From NCBI GenBank assembly GCA_036406615.1, contig DASXAQ010000020.1, positions 47,008 through 111,007 of the forward strand: 64,000 nt of DNA. The letters run 5' to 3'. The position numbers and the translations under genes were made by a program. Numbering within the stretch: the first letter of the stretch is position 1; each line of letters starts with the position of its first letter. The stretch is from DASXAQ01 sp036406615 (GTDB lineage: Bacteria > Actinomycetota > UBA4738). The notes beneath the pieces were generated by a model. It was not told the origin of the DNA. It searched no databases and was given only the letters and a program-made list of their open reading frames with translations. Of this stretch, positions 6,532 to 14,863 are shown in pieces.

Positions 6532-9456
6532 ATGAGCGCCGAACCCTTCCCGTCGTTCTTCGTCCCGGACGAACGGCAGGCCGCGGTGCTGGCTCACCGG
6601 TCCGGTCCGATGGTGGTGACCGGCGCGGCCGGGACGGGCAAGACCGCGATCCTCGTCGAACGCCTTGCCGCCCTCATCGAGGCGGGCGCGGACCCGGAGC
6701 GAACGGTCCTGATCGTGCGGACGGGCCGGGCGAGCCGGTCGCTGCGTGCCACGCTGCTCGGCCGCCTGGGCCGGTCGCTCGCGGGGTTGCGGGTCACGAC
6801 GGTGCACGGCATGGCCAACGACGTGCTCGGGCGGCGGTTCGAGGCGCTGGGATTCGACCGCGCGCCGGACGTGCTGAACGCCGGCGACCAGTTCGCGCGC
6901 GTGAGCGCCATGCTCGCGCAGGACGACGCCTCCCGCTGGCCGGCGTTCGGTCCGATGGTGAAGCTGCGCGGCTTCGCCGATGTCGTCCGGCAGTTCCTGT
7001 TGCGCGCGCAGGAACGGCTGGTGGCGCCGCACGAGGTGGCCGAACGGGCATCGGCGTCGGGCCTGCAGGGGTGGGCGGAGCTCGCCGCCTTCTACCAGCG
7101 GTACCTGGACGAGCTCGCGCGCCACGCGCTCGTCGACTACGCCGGGTTGGTGGTTCGCGCCGGGGAGGCGTCGGCCGAAGCCGAGCCCATCTTCGATCAC
7201 CTGATGGTGGACGACTACCAGGAGGCGACGCCGGCGGCCGAGCGGCTGCTGATCGAGCTGCGCCCCGCGAGCCTGGTGGTGGCCGGCGACCGTGCGTCCC
7301 ATGTGTTCTCGTTCCAGGGCACGACCGACGCGCCGCTCGAGCGGTTCGAGCGTCGGTTCAGCGGCGCGCACGCGGTAGAGCTCGAGGTGCCGCACCGGTT
7401 CGCACGCGGCGGGCCGGTCGCGCGGGCGTGGACCGCCGCGCACACGTCGGAGGAGCAGTCCGCCATCGCGCGAGAGCTTCGGCGCGTGCACGTGCAGGAG
7501 CACGTCGCATGGGAGGACATGGCGGTCGTCGTGCGCCGCCACGGTGACCACCTGGGCGGCCTGCTGCGGGCGCTCGACGACGCCGGCGTGCCGCGCGCCA
7601 CGCCCGACCGGACGCTGTCGCTCGTGGCCGAGCCGGCAGCGTTCCCGTACGTGCTGGCGCTTCGCTGGCTGGCGCGGCCCGAGGAACGCAACGGCCTGGT
7701 CGAGGCCCTCCTGACCTCGGACCTGGCCCGCCTGTCGCCGGCGGCCGCGCGTGGGCTGGTGCGTGCGGCGGTCGCCGCCGGCGGCGAGCCCGCGGACGCG
7801 TTGTCGGGCGACGGGGGCCTGTCCGATGCCGAGGCGCGGGCGCTCGACGGACTGCGTGCCGCGCTGGATCACGCCGCCGGGGTGGCCGACCGCTCGGCGC
7901 TGGACGCGTTCGCGACGCTGTGGCGCGAGCTTCCGTCGTCGCGCCGGCTGGTCGAATCGGGCACGACGCAGGCGGGGCGGCGCGACCTGGACGCGGTGGT
8001 CGCGCTGTCGGAGGCCATCGCCCGCGCGGCGGAACGCGGGGAGCTGCCCGCGGCGGCCTTCCTCGACCTGCTGGAGGCCGGCGACCGCGGGCCGGGCCTC
8101 GATCTCGGGTTCGACGACACCGGGCCCGGCGTGCGGGTGCTGACGGCCCACGGCACGGCCGGCGACGAGTTCGACACGGTCGTGATCGCCGACGCCGTCG
8201 AGGGCAACTTCCCGTCGGTGTCGCGATCCGAGCCGATGTTCGACCTCGCGTTGCTCGAACGGCCGGTGTCGCAGTCCGAACGCAACCGACTTCGGCTGGA
8301 GGATGAACGCCGGCTCTTCACCCTGATCCTGCGGCGAGCGCGTCGCAGCGTGCTGATCACGGCCGGGGACCCCCACGGCGTCGAGACGAACCTGTCCATC
8401 CGCTCGCGGTTCGTGGCCGAACAGGGACTGGCGTGGACGCCGGCGCCGTCCGCGCCGTATCCCGATCCGCTGACCGTCGCCGAGGCGCACGCGACGTGGC
8501 GCCACGTGCTGGCCGATCCCGCGGCGTCGCCGGCCGATCGCCTGGCCGCGCTCGGCGGCATCCAGGCGCTCGGCGTCGATCCGGCGTCGTGGTGGTACCA
8601 GCGCGACTGGACGGGCGACGACCGCCCGCTGCACGAGGAATTGCGCGTGTCGCACTCACGGCTGGAGAAGCTGGAGAACTGCAACCTCCAGTACGTGCTG
8701 GGACAGGAGATCGGGCTCGAGGGCCGCGCGGGCTACCACGCGTGGGTGGGCAGCCTGGTGCACGAGCTGATCGACGAATGCGACCGGGGCACGATCGAAC
8801 GCTCGGAGGCCGCGCTGATCGCGGAGGCCGAACGCCGGTGGCGCCGCGAGCCCTTCCCGTCGCTCGCCGTGTCGGAGGCGTTTCGCCGTCTGGTCACCGA
8901 GGTGGCGCTCCCCGCGTGGGTCCGCGAGTACGGGCAGGCGCCGGCGCTGGCGCACGAGCTCCGGTTCGAGTTCGCGTTTGACGGCGCCCTCGTGGTCGGC
9001 GTGATCGACCGCATCGGCGGCGTCAGCCCCGTGGGGACCCAGATCACCGACTACAAGACGGGGAAGTCGCGAAACGCCGCGCCGGCCGGGGAGAACCTGC
9101 AGCTGGGGATCTACTACCTGGCCGTCCAGCGCGACGAGGATCTCAAGGCCTTCCGGCCGGTGCGCTGCGTCGAGCTGGCGTTCCTTCGCGATCAGGAGCG
9201 CGACGGTTCCGTCGCGCGGACCGTGCGCGCGTTCACCGGGGCCCGCGAGGAGGAGTTCGAGTCGGCGATGGCCGCCCGCCTCGCCGGCCTGATCGACCGG
9301 CTGCGCGAGCTGCAGCGAACGGAGAACTACCGGCCGAACCCCGCCGCGGCGTGCCGCTTCTGCGACTTCAAGACGCTGTGCCCGCTGTGGCCGGAGGGCC
9401 GGCCGCTGTTCCCGGAGCCACGGGCGTCGTTGCCGTTGGTGGAGGTCGCGACGTGA
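6532..9456 (+). CDS. adnA: AdnA-like UvrD-family helicase-nuclease subunit with Fe-S nuclease domain
   Basis: The 974-residue protein has a UvrD/Rep helicase core and a C-terminal PD-(D/E)XK nuclease, as in mycobacterial AdnA of the AdnAB end-resection machine. Walker A is intact (GAAGTGKT, about residues 30-37). Other motor motifs are altered: DDYQEA replaces DEYQDT (about residue 226), GDRASHVFSFQG replaces the GDxxQxIYxFRG motif, and the motif VI region reads LILRRARRS. The nuclease shows GVIDRI and DYKTGK, and an AddB-type iron-sulfur site is suggested by Cys in KLENCNLQYV plus CRFCDFKTLC at the end. It overlaps adnB by four bases (GTGA). Predicted role: auxiliary motor and one-strand nuclease in double-strand-break repair. 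Confidence 0.85.
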   Translation: MSAEPFPSFFVPDERQAAVLAHRSGPMVVTGAAGTGKTAILVERLAALIEAGADPERTVLIVRTGRASRSLRATLLGRLGRSLAGLRVTTVHGMANDVLGRRFEALGFDRAPDVLNAGDQFARVSAMLAQDDASRWPAFGPMVKLRGFADVVRQFLLRAQERLVAPHEVAERASASGLQGWAELAAFYQRYLDELARHALVDYAGLVVRAGEASAEAEPIFDHLMVDDYQEATPAAERLLIELRPASLVVAGDRASHVFSFQGTTDAPLERFERRFSGAHAVELEVPHRFARGGPVARAWTAAHTSEEQSAIARELRRVHVQEHVAWEDMAVVVRRHGDHLGGLLRALDDAGVPRATPDRTLSLVAEPAAFPYVLALRWLARPEERNGLVEALLTSDLARLSPAAARGLVRAAVAAGGEPADALSGDGGLSDAEARALDGLRAALDHAAGVADRSALDAFATLWRELPSSRRLVESGTTQAGRRDLDAVVALSEAIARAAERGELPAAAFLDLLEAGDRGPGLDLGFDDTGPGVRVLTAHGTAGDEFDTVVIADAVEGNFPSVSRSEPMFDLALLERPVSQSERNRLRLEDERRLFTLILRRARRSVLITAGDPHGVETNLSIRSRFVAEQGLAWTPAPSAPYPDPLTVAEAHATWRHVLADPAASPADRLAALGGIQALGVDPASWWYQRDWTGDDRPLHEELRVSHSRLEKLENCNLQYVLGQEIGLEGRAGYHAWVGSLVHELIDECDRGTIERSEAALIAEAERRWRREPFPSLAVSEAFRRLVTEVALPAWVREYGQAPALAHELRFEFAFDGALVVGVIDRIGGVSPVGTQITDYKTGKSRNAAPAGENLQLGIYYLAVQRDEDLKAFRPVRCVELAFLRDQERDGSVARTVRAFTGAREEEFESAMAARLAGLIDRLRELQRTENYRPNPAAACRFCDFKTLCPLWPEGRPLFPEPRASLPLVEVAT

Positions 9457-12400
9457 CGGCCGCCGGCATCCCGCGCGAGGTCGTCGAGGCCATGGGCGCC
9501 GAGCCCACGCCCGAGCAGTGGCGGGCGATCTCGATGCCGCTGGAGCCCTACGTGATCGTGGCCGGCGCCGGTTCGGGCAAGACCTCGGTGATGGCGGCCC
9601 GCGTCGTCTACCTGGCGCTGGTGGCGCTCGGCCGGATCGACGCGGGGCACCCGGGCGTGCTGCCCGGCAACGTCCTGTGCCTGACGTTCACGAACAAGGC
9701 GACCGAGCACCTGACGCAGCGGGTCCGCCGCGCCCTGCTGGCGGTGGAGCTCGCGGAAGGCGAGGAGCCGACGGTCCTCAACTACCACTCGTTCGCGGCG
9801 CAGGTGCTCGAGCGCCACGGGCTGCTCGCCGGCATCGAGCCGGGCCAGCGCGTGCTCACCCAGGCGCAGCGCGTGGAGCTGTGCGGGCGCGTGCTCGATG
9901 AGGTGGAGTTCCGCAAGGTCAAGGCCGAATGGCAGCCCTCGCTCGTGACGAAGATCCTGTCGCTGGCCGACCAGGCGGCCAACCACCGCGTCACGGCCGA
10001 CGAGATCCTGGCGTTCAACGCCGAACGCATCCAGGAGCTGCGCCGGCTGAAGGGCACGCGGACGCTGGAGGCCGCCGAGCAGCGGCTGGAGCTGGCCGGG
10101 GCGGTTCGGAGGTTCCAGGAGCTCAAGCGCGAGCTCGGCGTGATCGACTTCGGCGACCAGATCACCCTGGCTCTGGACATCGTGACGCGGTTCCCGCAGG
10201 TCGGCGCCGACTACCGCGTGCGGTACCAGTCGGCCGTGCTGGACGAATACCAGGACACGAACGTCGCACAGGCGGCGCTGCTGCACGCGCTGTTCGCCGA
10301 CGGGTTCCCGCTGACCGCGGTCGGCGATCCCGATCAGAACATCTACGCGTGGCGCGGAGCGAGCCTGTTCAACCTGATGGAGTTCCGCCGCCAGTTCGCC
10401 GCGCCGGGCGGCGCCGAGGCGCAGCAGCTGCCGCTGTACACGAACTTCCGGTCGGGCGCGCGGATCCTGGCCGCGGCCGACCGCGTGATCGCGCCGCTCC
10501 CGGCGGCGCAGCGGCCCGACCCCGACAAGCAGCTGCAGCCCTGGCCGTCGAACGGGCTCGGCTCCGTCGAGCTGGCGATGCTCGGCGACGAGTGGGCCGA
10601 GGCCGAGTGGATCGCCGAGCGCATCCTCGGGCTCCGCTCGCGTGTGCCGGCGCTCGCCTGGTCCGACGTCGCGGTCCTGTGCCGCAAGAGCAGGCTGTTC
10701 GCTCCGCTGCAGGAGGCCTTCGCCGAGCGCGGCATCCCGGTCGAGGTGGTCGGGCTCGCGGGCCTTCTGAACCAGCCCGAGGTCGTCGAGGTGCTGGCGT
10801 ATGCGCGCGCGGTGGCGGACCCGACCGACGGCGTCAGCCTGGCGCGCATCCTGATGGGTCCCCGCTACCGGGTCGGGTTCAAGGACCTGGCGCGCGTCGG
10901 CGGCTGGGCGAAGCACCGCAACACCGCCCTGCGCGACGAGGACGCGGACGAGGACACGCCGGCGTTCCTGTTCGCCGAGGCCATCGAGCACCTCGATCAG
11001 GTGGAGCGCCTGAGCGAGGAGGGGCGGGCGCGCCTGGAGGAGCTTCGCGACGAGCTGGTCGCGCTTCGCCTGGAGGCGCGAAAGACCGTGGGGGAGTTCC
11101 TTGCCGAGGTCATCCGCCGCACCGGCCTGCTGGCGGAGCTGGACGCGAGCGTCGACCGCGCGTGGGCCGCGGCGGCAAAGCGGAACCTGGCGGCATTCCT
11201 GGACGAGGTCCACGCGTTCTCCCCGGTCGAGGGCGAGCTCACGCTGAAGGCCTTCCTGGACTACGTCGACGTGGTGCGCGCCGGCGAGCGACAGGAGTGG
11301 TCGCCCGTGCAGCCGAGCGGCGACGACTCCGTCAAGGTCATGACGATCCATCAGGCGAAGGGGCTCGAATTCCCCGCGGTGTTCGTCCCCGGGCTCGCGA
11401 ACGGGCTGCTCCCCGACGCGAAGGTCCAGCAGAACCCGGCGGAGAAGGGCGACTCGCTCGACTTCGACCTGCGCGGCGACCGGGAGATGCTGCCGAAGTT
11501 CCAGGGCGTGCTGCGGTCGTTCTGGCAGGACCTGCGCGACCAGGCCATGATCGAGGAGCGGCGCACCCTGTACGTGGCGCTCACGCGGGCGAAGCAGTGG
11601 CTGTTCGTGAGCGGCGCGCACTGGTACGGCGACGACACGCAGAAGCCGAAGCCGCAGAGCCGCTTCATGGACGAGCTGTCGACATGGGCGGCCGAGACGC
11701 CAGACGTGGTCGTGGACCCGGGGCCCGACGTTCCCGAGGAGAACCCGCTGGCGGGGTTCCGAAACCGGTTCGTCCGCGATTGGCCGGGTCCGGCGCGCCG
11801 CGACGAACCGGACGATCTGTTTGCGCAGGGCTGGCGCCGGGTGGCGGTCGACGCGGCGCGGTCGCCGGCCACGGTCGGCGCGCTCGCCGCGGCCCTGCCG
11901 GCCGGCGAACGCGCCGCGTTCGAAGCCTCGTCGGCGGATCGCCGCACCGTCGCCATCAACCTGGTGGAGCGCGAGTCGGACGCGGCCGGCGCCGACGGCG
12001 CGCTGGCGGGCTTCGGGCCGGCCGGCCCCACAGGGCCCACCGGTACCGGCGGCCCCGCCGGGGCGCCCGGCGGGGGGCGCGGCGGTCCCTCGAGCGTGTC
12101 GGTCGGCGGGCTCATCGACTACGCGCGATGCCCGAAGCGCTTCTACTGGAGTGCGATCCGACCGCTCCCGCGCTTCAGCGGCCCGAGCGCCAGGATCGGT
12201 ACGCGGATCCACGCGTGGATCGAACGTCGCGCCGGCGGGCAGGCGACCCTGTTCGAGCTCGAGGAGCGCCCCGACCTGACCCAGGAGGAGCTGGCGGGGG
12301 AGCCGGGACGGCTCGAACGCCTGCAGCAGGCGTTCCTGGAGAGCCGGTTCGCCGACGCCCCGCCGCTGTACGCGGAGCGGCCGTTCCTGCTCTCGCTCGA

Positions 12401-12779
12401 GGGTTACACGGTCGCCGGACGCATCGACGCGATCTTCGGGACGCCCGAGGGTCCCTGGGAGGTCGTCGACTACAAGACGGGACGAAAGCCCGCCGCCGAC
12501 GACCCGCTGGCGGGCCTGCAGCTGGACGTCTACGCGCTCGCCTGCACGGAGGTATGGGGCAAGCGGCCCGAGGATCTCTCGCTCATCTACTTCTACCTGT
12601 CCACGGGCGAAGAGGACGTCCGGCCCGCGGACGATCCCGCCGCCGTCCGGGCTCGCGTGCTGGAGGCGCTGCGAGGCATCGCGCGCGGACGCTTCGACCC
12701 GCAGCCCGGCGACCAGTGTCGCTGGTGCGACTTCCTGTCGTTCTGCGACGCGGGACGCGCCCACGTGGGCGCCGACTGA
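9453..12779 (+). CDS. adnB: AdnB-like UvrD-family helicase-nuclease subunit
   Basis: This 1108-residue protein starts at GTG 9453, inside the adnA stop. All helicase motifs look intact: AGAGSGKT, LTFTNKATEHL, LDEYQDTN, GDPDQNIYAWRGA, IHQAKGLEFPAVF and LYVALTRAKQWLF. The C-terminal nuclease has GTRIHAWIER, GRIDAIF and VVDYKTGRK, with cysteines in YARCPKRFYW and CRWCDFLSFC that form a likely 4Fe-4S site. A flexible Gly/Pro/Thr-rich linker (about residues 850-882) joins helicase and nuclease. It should be the main ATP-driven motor and second nuclease of the heterodimer, resecting DNA ends for recombination. It converges on the site-2 protease gene. Confidence 0.88.
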   Translation: MTAAGIPREVVEAMGAEPTPEQWRAISMPLEPYVIVAGAGSGKTSVMAARVVYLALVALGRIDAGHPGVLPGNVLCLTFTNKATEHLTQRVRRALLAVELAEGEEPTVLNYHSFAAQVLERHGLLAGIEPGQRVLTQAQRVELCGRVLDEVEFRKVKAEWQPSLVTKILSLADQAANHRVTADEILAFNAERIQELRRLKGTRTLEAAEQRLELAGAVRRFQELKRELGVIDFGDQITLALDIVTRFPQVGADYRVRYQSAVLDEYQDTNVAQAALLHALFADGFPLTAVGDPDQNIYAWRGASLFNLMEFRRQFAAPGGAEAQQLPLYTNFRSGARILAAADRVIAPLPAAQRPDPDKQLQPWPSNGLGSVELAMLGDEWAEAEWIAERILGLRSRVPALAWSDVAVLCRKSRLFAPLQEAFAERGIPVEVVGLAGLLNQPEVVEVLAYARAVADPTDGVSLARILMGPRYRVGFKDLARVGGWAKHRNTALRDEDADEDTPAFLFAEAIEHLDQVERLSEEGRARLEELRDELVALRLEARKTVGEFLAEVIRRTGLLAELDASVDRAWAAAAKRNLAAFLDEVHAFSPVEGELTLKAFLDYVDVVRAGERQEWSPVQPSGDDSVKVMTIHQAKGLEFPAVFVPGLANGLLPDAKVQQNPAEKGDSLDFDLRGDREMLPKFQGVLRSFWQDLRDQAMIEERRTLYVALTRAKQWLFVSGAHWYGDDTQKPKPQSRFMDELSTWAAETPDVVVDPGPDVPEENPLAGFRNRFVRDWPGPARRDEPDDLFAQGWRRVAVDAARSPATVGALAAALPAGERAAFEASSADRRTVAINLVERESDAAGADGALAGFGPAGPTGPTGTGGPAGAPGGGRGGPSSVSVGGLIDYARCPKRFYWSAIRPLPRFSGPSARIGTRIHAWIERRAGGQATLFELEERPDLTQEELAGEPGRLERLQQAFLESRFADAPPLYAERPFLLSLEGYTVAGRIDAIFGTPEGPWEVVDYKTGRKPAADDPLAGLQLDVYALACTEVWGKRPEDLSLIYFYLSTGEEDVRPADDPAAVRARVLEALRGIARGRFDPQPGDQCRWCDFLSFCDAGRAHVGAD

Positions 12780-12818
12780 TCAGCGCCTGCGCACGCGTTG
12801 GCGCCGACTGTCAGCGCC
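12768..12818. repeat. Imperfect direct repeat at convergent gene ends
   Basis: GGCGCCGACTG-A-TCAGCGCC occurs at 12768-12787 and again, lacking one base, at 12800-12818. Each copy can fold as a short GGCGC/GCGCC hairpin. The first copy holds the adnB stop and the second the stop of the site-2 protease gene. It may be a local duplication that also ends transcription from both sides. Confidence 0.35.
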
Positions 12819-13905
12819 GGCGCAGCAGCCGGTCGTAGTCGGTGTCCTCGACGACGCCCACCAGCCGGCCCCCGTCGATCACCACCACCACGGTGCCGCC
12901 CGATTCGGACAGGCGCTGCATGACCGAGGACATCGGGTCGTCCGGCCCGGCGACGACGGCCGCGTCGGGCCGCACCATCGCCTCGCGGACCGGGCGCTCG
13001 GGCGTGGCATCGCCGGCGGTCGTCAAGGAGACGAAGCCGATCAGGCTTCCGTGCTCCATCACGGGGAACGCCTCGCGCTCGTGTCCGATCAGGAAGCGCT
13101 CGAGTGCCTCGCCGACCGTCATGTCGCCGGGGACGGCCGGCGGCGGAGGCGACATCAGCTCGCGGACCTGGGTGGTCTCGAGCACACGCCGGCGACGTCC
13201 GTCGCGGATCGCCCCGGCGGCAGCCTGGAAGATCATGAACCCGATCAGGCCGCTCCAGAGCCAGTCGTAGTTCTGCCGCAGGCCCGCCTCGACGATCGCC
13301 AGCGCGATCAGCGCCAGCCCGAAACCCTGTCCGATACGGGCGGAGATGGTGGTCGCCGTCCCGAGGCTCCCGGTCAGCTTCCACAGGCCGGAGCGCACCA
13401 GCCGGCCGCCGTCCAGCGGGAACGCGGGCAGAACGTTGAAGACCGCCAGGGCCAGGTTCAGCCGCCCGAGGTAGTCGAACGTGACGTCGATGGGACCCGG
13501 CAACGCGCCCGATCCGTGCAGCAGGAGGAACGCGCCGCCGATGACCGCGCTCGCGATCGGTCCCACGACCGTGGTGAGGAACTCGTCGCCCGGGCCGCGG
13601 TCATCCATGCGCGCATACGTGGCCCCGCCGAACATGTACAGAACGATCCCGAGCACCTCGATCCCGCGCAGGCGCGACATGCCGGCGTGCGCGAGCTCGT
13701 GGCCCAGGATCGAGGCGAAGAACAGGACGGCCGCCAGGACGGCCAGGGCCACCGCGCTGCCGGCGCCGATGCCGGGGAAGCGCGTGGGATCGGCGTAGAC
13801 CACCCACAGGTTGCTGGTGAACAGCAGGGCGATGATCGCGAACGACGGGTCCACGTGGACGTCGATGCTCCCGATATGACCGATCCGCCACCCCACCCCC
13901 TGCAT
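12811..13905 (-). CDS. Site-2 protease family intramembrane metalloprotease with CBS domains
   Basis: The 364-residue protein has about six membrane helices and the M50 motifs: GHELAHA (HExxH zinc site, about residues 68-74) and NVLPAFPLDGGR with the third metal ligand Asp (about 164-175). A C-terminal cytoplasmic pair of CBS domains (VRELMSPPPPAVPGDMTVGE and a second copy ending VEDTDYDRLL) follows, as in the SpoIVFB/Rip3-like branch where CBS domains sense adenine nucleotides. The likely role is regulated cleavage of a membrane-bound regulator; the substrate is unknown. The start is ATG 13905. It lies immediately downstream of the formate dehydrogenase operon on the same strand (22-base gap) and may be read through from it. 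Confidence 0.86.
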   Translation of the reverse strand: MQGVGWRIGHIGSIDVHVDPSFAIIALLFTSNLWVVYADPTRFPGIGAGSAVALAVLAAVLFFASILGHELAHAGMSRLRGIEVLGIVLYMFGGATYARMDDRGPGDEFLTTVVGPIASAVIGGAFLLLHGSGALPGPIDVTFDYLGRLNLALAVFNVLPAFPLDGGRLVRSGLWKLTGSLGTATTISARIGQGFGLALIALAIVEAGLRQNYDWLWSGLIGFMIFQAAAGAIRDGRRRRVLETTQVRELMSPPPPAVPGDMTVGEALERFLIGHEREAFPVMEHGSLIGFVSLTTAGDATPERPVREAMVRPDAAVVAGPDDPMSSVMQRLSESGGTVVVVIDGGRLVGVVEDTDYDRLLRRR

Positions 13906-13927
13906 GGTGACCGAGGCTACCGCAGGG

Positions 13928-14863
13928 TCAGGCGCGGTTCTGCACGAACTGCCAGCCGAACCGGCCCTTGATGCACAGGTGGCCGCTGGTGACGTCGTGG
14001 TCCATCGGCGAGCCGACCTTGACGATGTCACCGTCCTGCACGTGCAGCTCCAGCGTGCAGCCCACGCCGCAGTACGGGCAGATCGTGTCGGTCACCGTCT
14101 GCTTCGACTCGTCCCACGTTCCGTCCTCGCGCATCTCGTGCTCGGACCGGAACATCAGCGCGCCGGTGGGGCACACGCCGATGCAGTTACCGCAGTAGAC
14201 GCACGCCGAGTCCGGCAGCGGCACCGCGTACTCGGTCGAGATGCGAGCGTCGAACCCGCGACCGGCCACCGCGATCGCGAACGTGTTCTGCGCATCGACG
14301 CCGCACGCCTCGACGCACTTGTAGCAGAGGATGCACCGCGAGTAGTCGCGCACGTACAGGTCGTTGTCGACCTTGACCGGCTGGTGCACGGTCTCGGCGG
14401 CGGCGCCGTCCGGGGCGTGGTGGTGGCCGGGCCCCCGCGCGTCGCGCTCGCCGCCGGCCGCGGGCTCGGCCGGCCGGCCGTAGCGCCCCGCGTCGGCCGC
14501 GTACTCGCCGATCCACCGCCGGACGTCGTCGCCCGCCAGCGACAGGTCAACCGACGAGGCCAGAAACTCCAGCACCATCCGTCGGCTGTGCTTCACCCGC
14601 TCCGAGTCCGTCGAAACCTTCATACCCGCTTCGGCGGGCCGCGAGCACGCCGGTACGAGCGCGCGCGACCCCTCGACCTCGACGACGCAGACCCGGCAGA
14701 CGTTCACCGGCGTCAGGTTCTCGAGGTAGCACAGCGTCGGCGTGTCGATCCCCTGGGTCCGGCACGCCTCCAGGATCGTCGTGCCCTCCGGAACGCGAAC
14801 GCTTCGCCCGTCGATCTCCACGTCCACCAGGCGCTTCGGCGGCGCCATCATCACGCGGCTCAT
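13928..14863 (-). CDS. Formate dehydrogenase N-terminal Fe-S half: 2Fe-2S, two 4Fe-4S and the Mo-subunit 4Fe-4S domain
   Basis: This 311-residue protein equals the N-terminal third of a normal NAD-linked FdhA, as a separate gene. In order it has a NuoG-like 2Fe-2S domain (CYLENLTPVNVCRVCVVE), a His-rich low-complexity stretch, two ferredoxin clusters (CILCYKCVEACG and CVYCGNCIGVCP), and the molybdopterin-subunit 4Fe-4S motif ICPYCGVGC with a distant HLCIKGRFG. It stops three residues after FGWQFVQ, just where the partner catalytic protein begins in homology. The ATG overlaps the NuoEF-type stop by four bases (ATGA). It should carry electrons from the molybdenum site to the flavin subunit. The split position is unusual; see findings. 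Confidence 0.85.
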   Translation of the reverse strand: MSRVMMAPPKRLVDVEIDGRSVRVPEGTTILEACRTQGIDTPTLCYLENLTPVNVCRVCVVEVEGSRALVPACSRPAEAGMKVSTDSERVKHSRRMVLEFLASSVDLSLAGDDVRRWIGEYAADAGRYGRPAEPAAGGERDARGPGHHHAPDGAAAETVHQPVKVDNDLYVRDYSRCILCYKCVEACGVDAQNTFAIAVAGRGFDARISTEYAVPLPDSACVYCGNCIGVCPTGALMFRSEHEMREDGTWDESKQTVTDTICPYCGVGCTLELHVQDGDIVKVGSPMDHDVTSGHLCIKGRFGWQFVQNRA

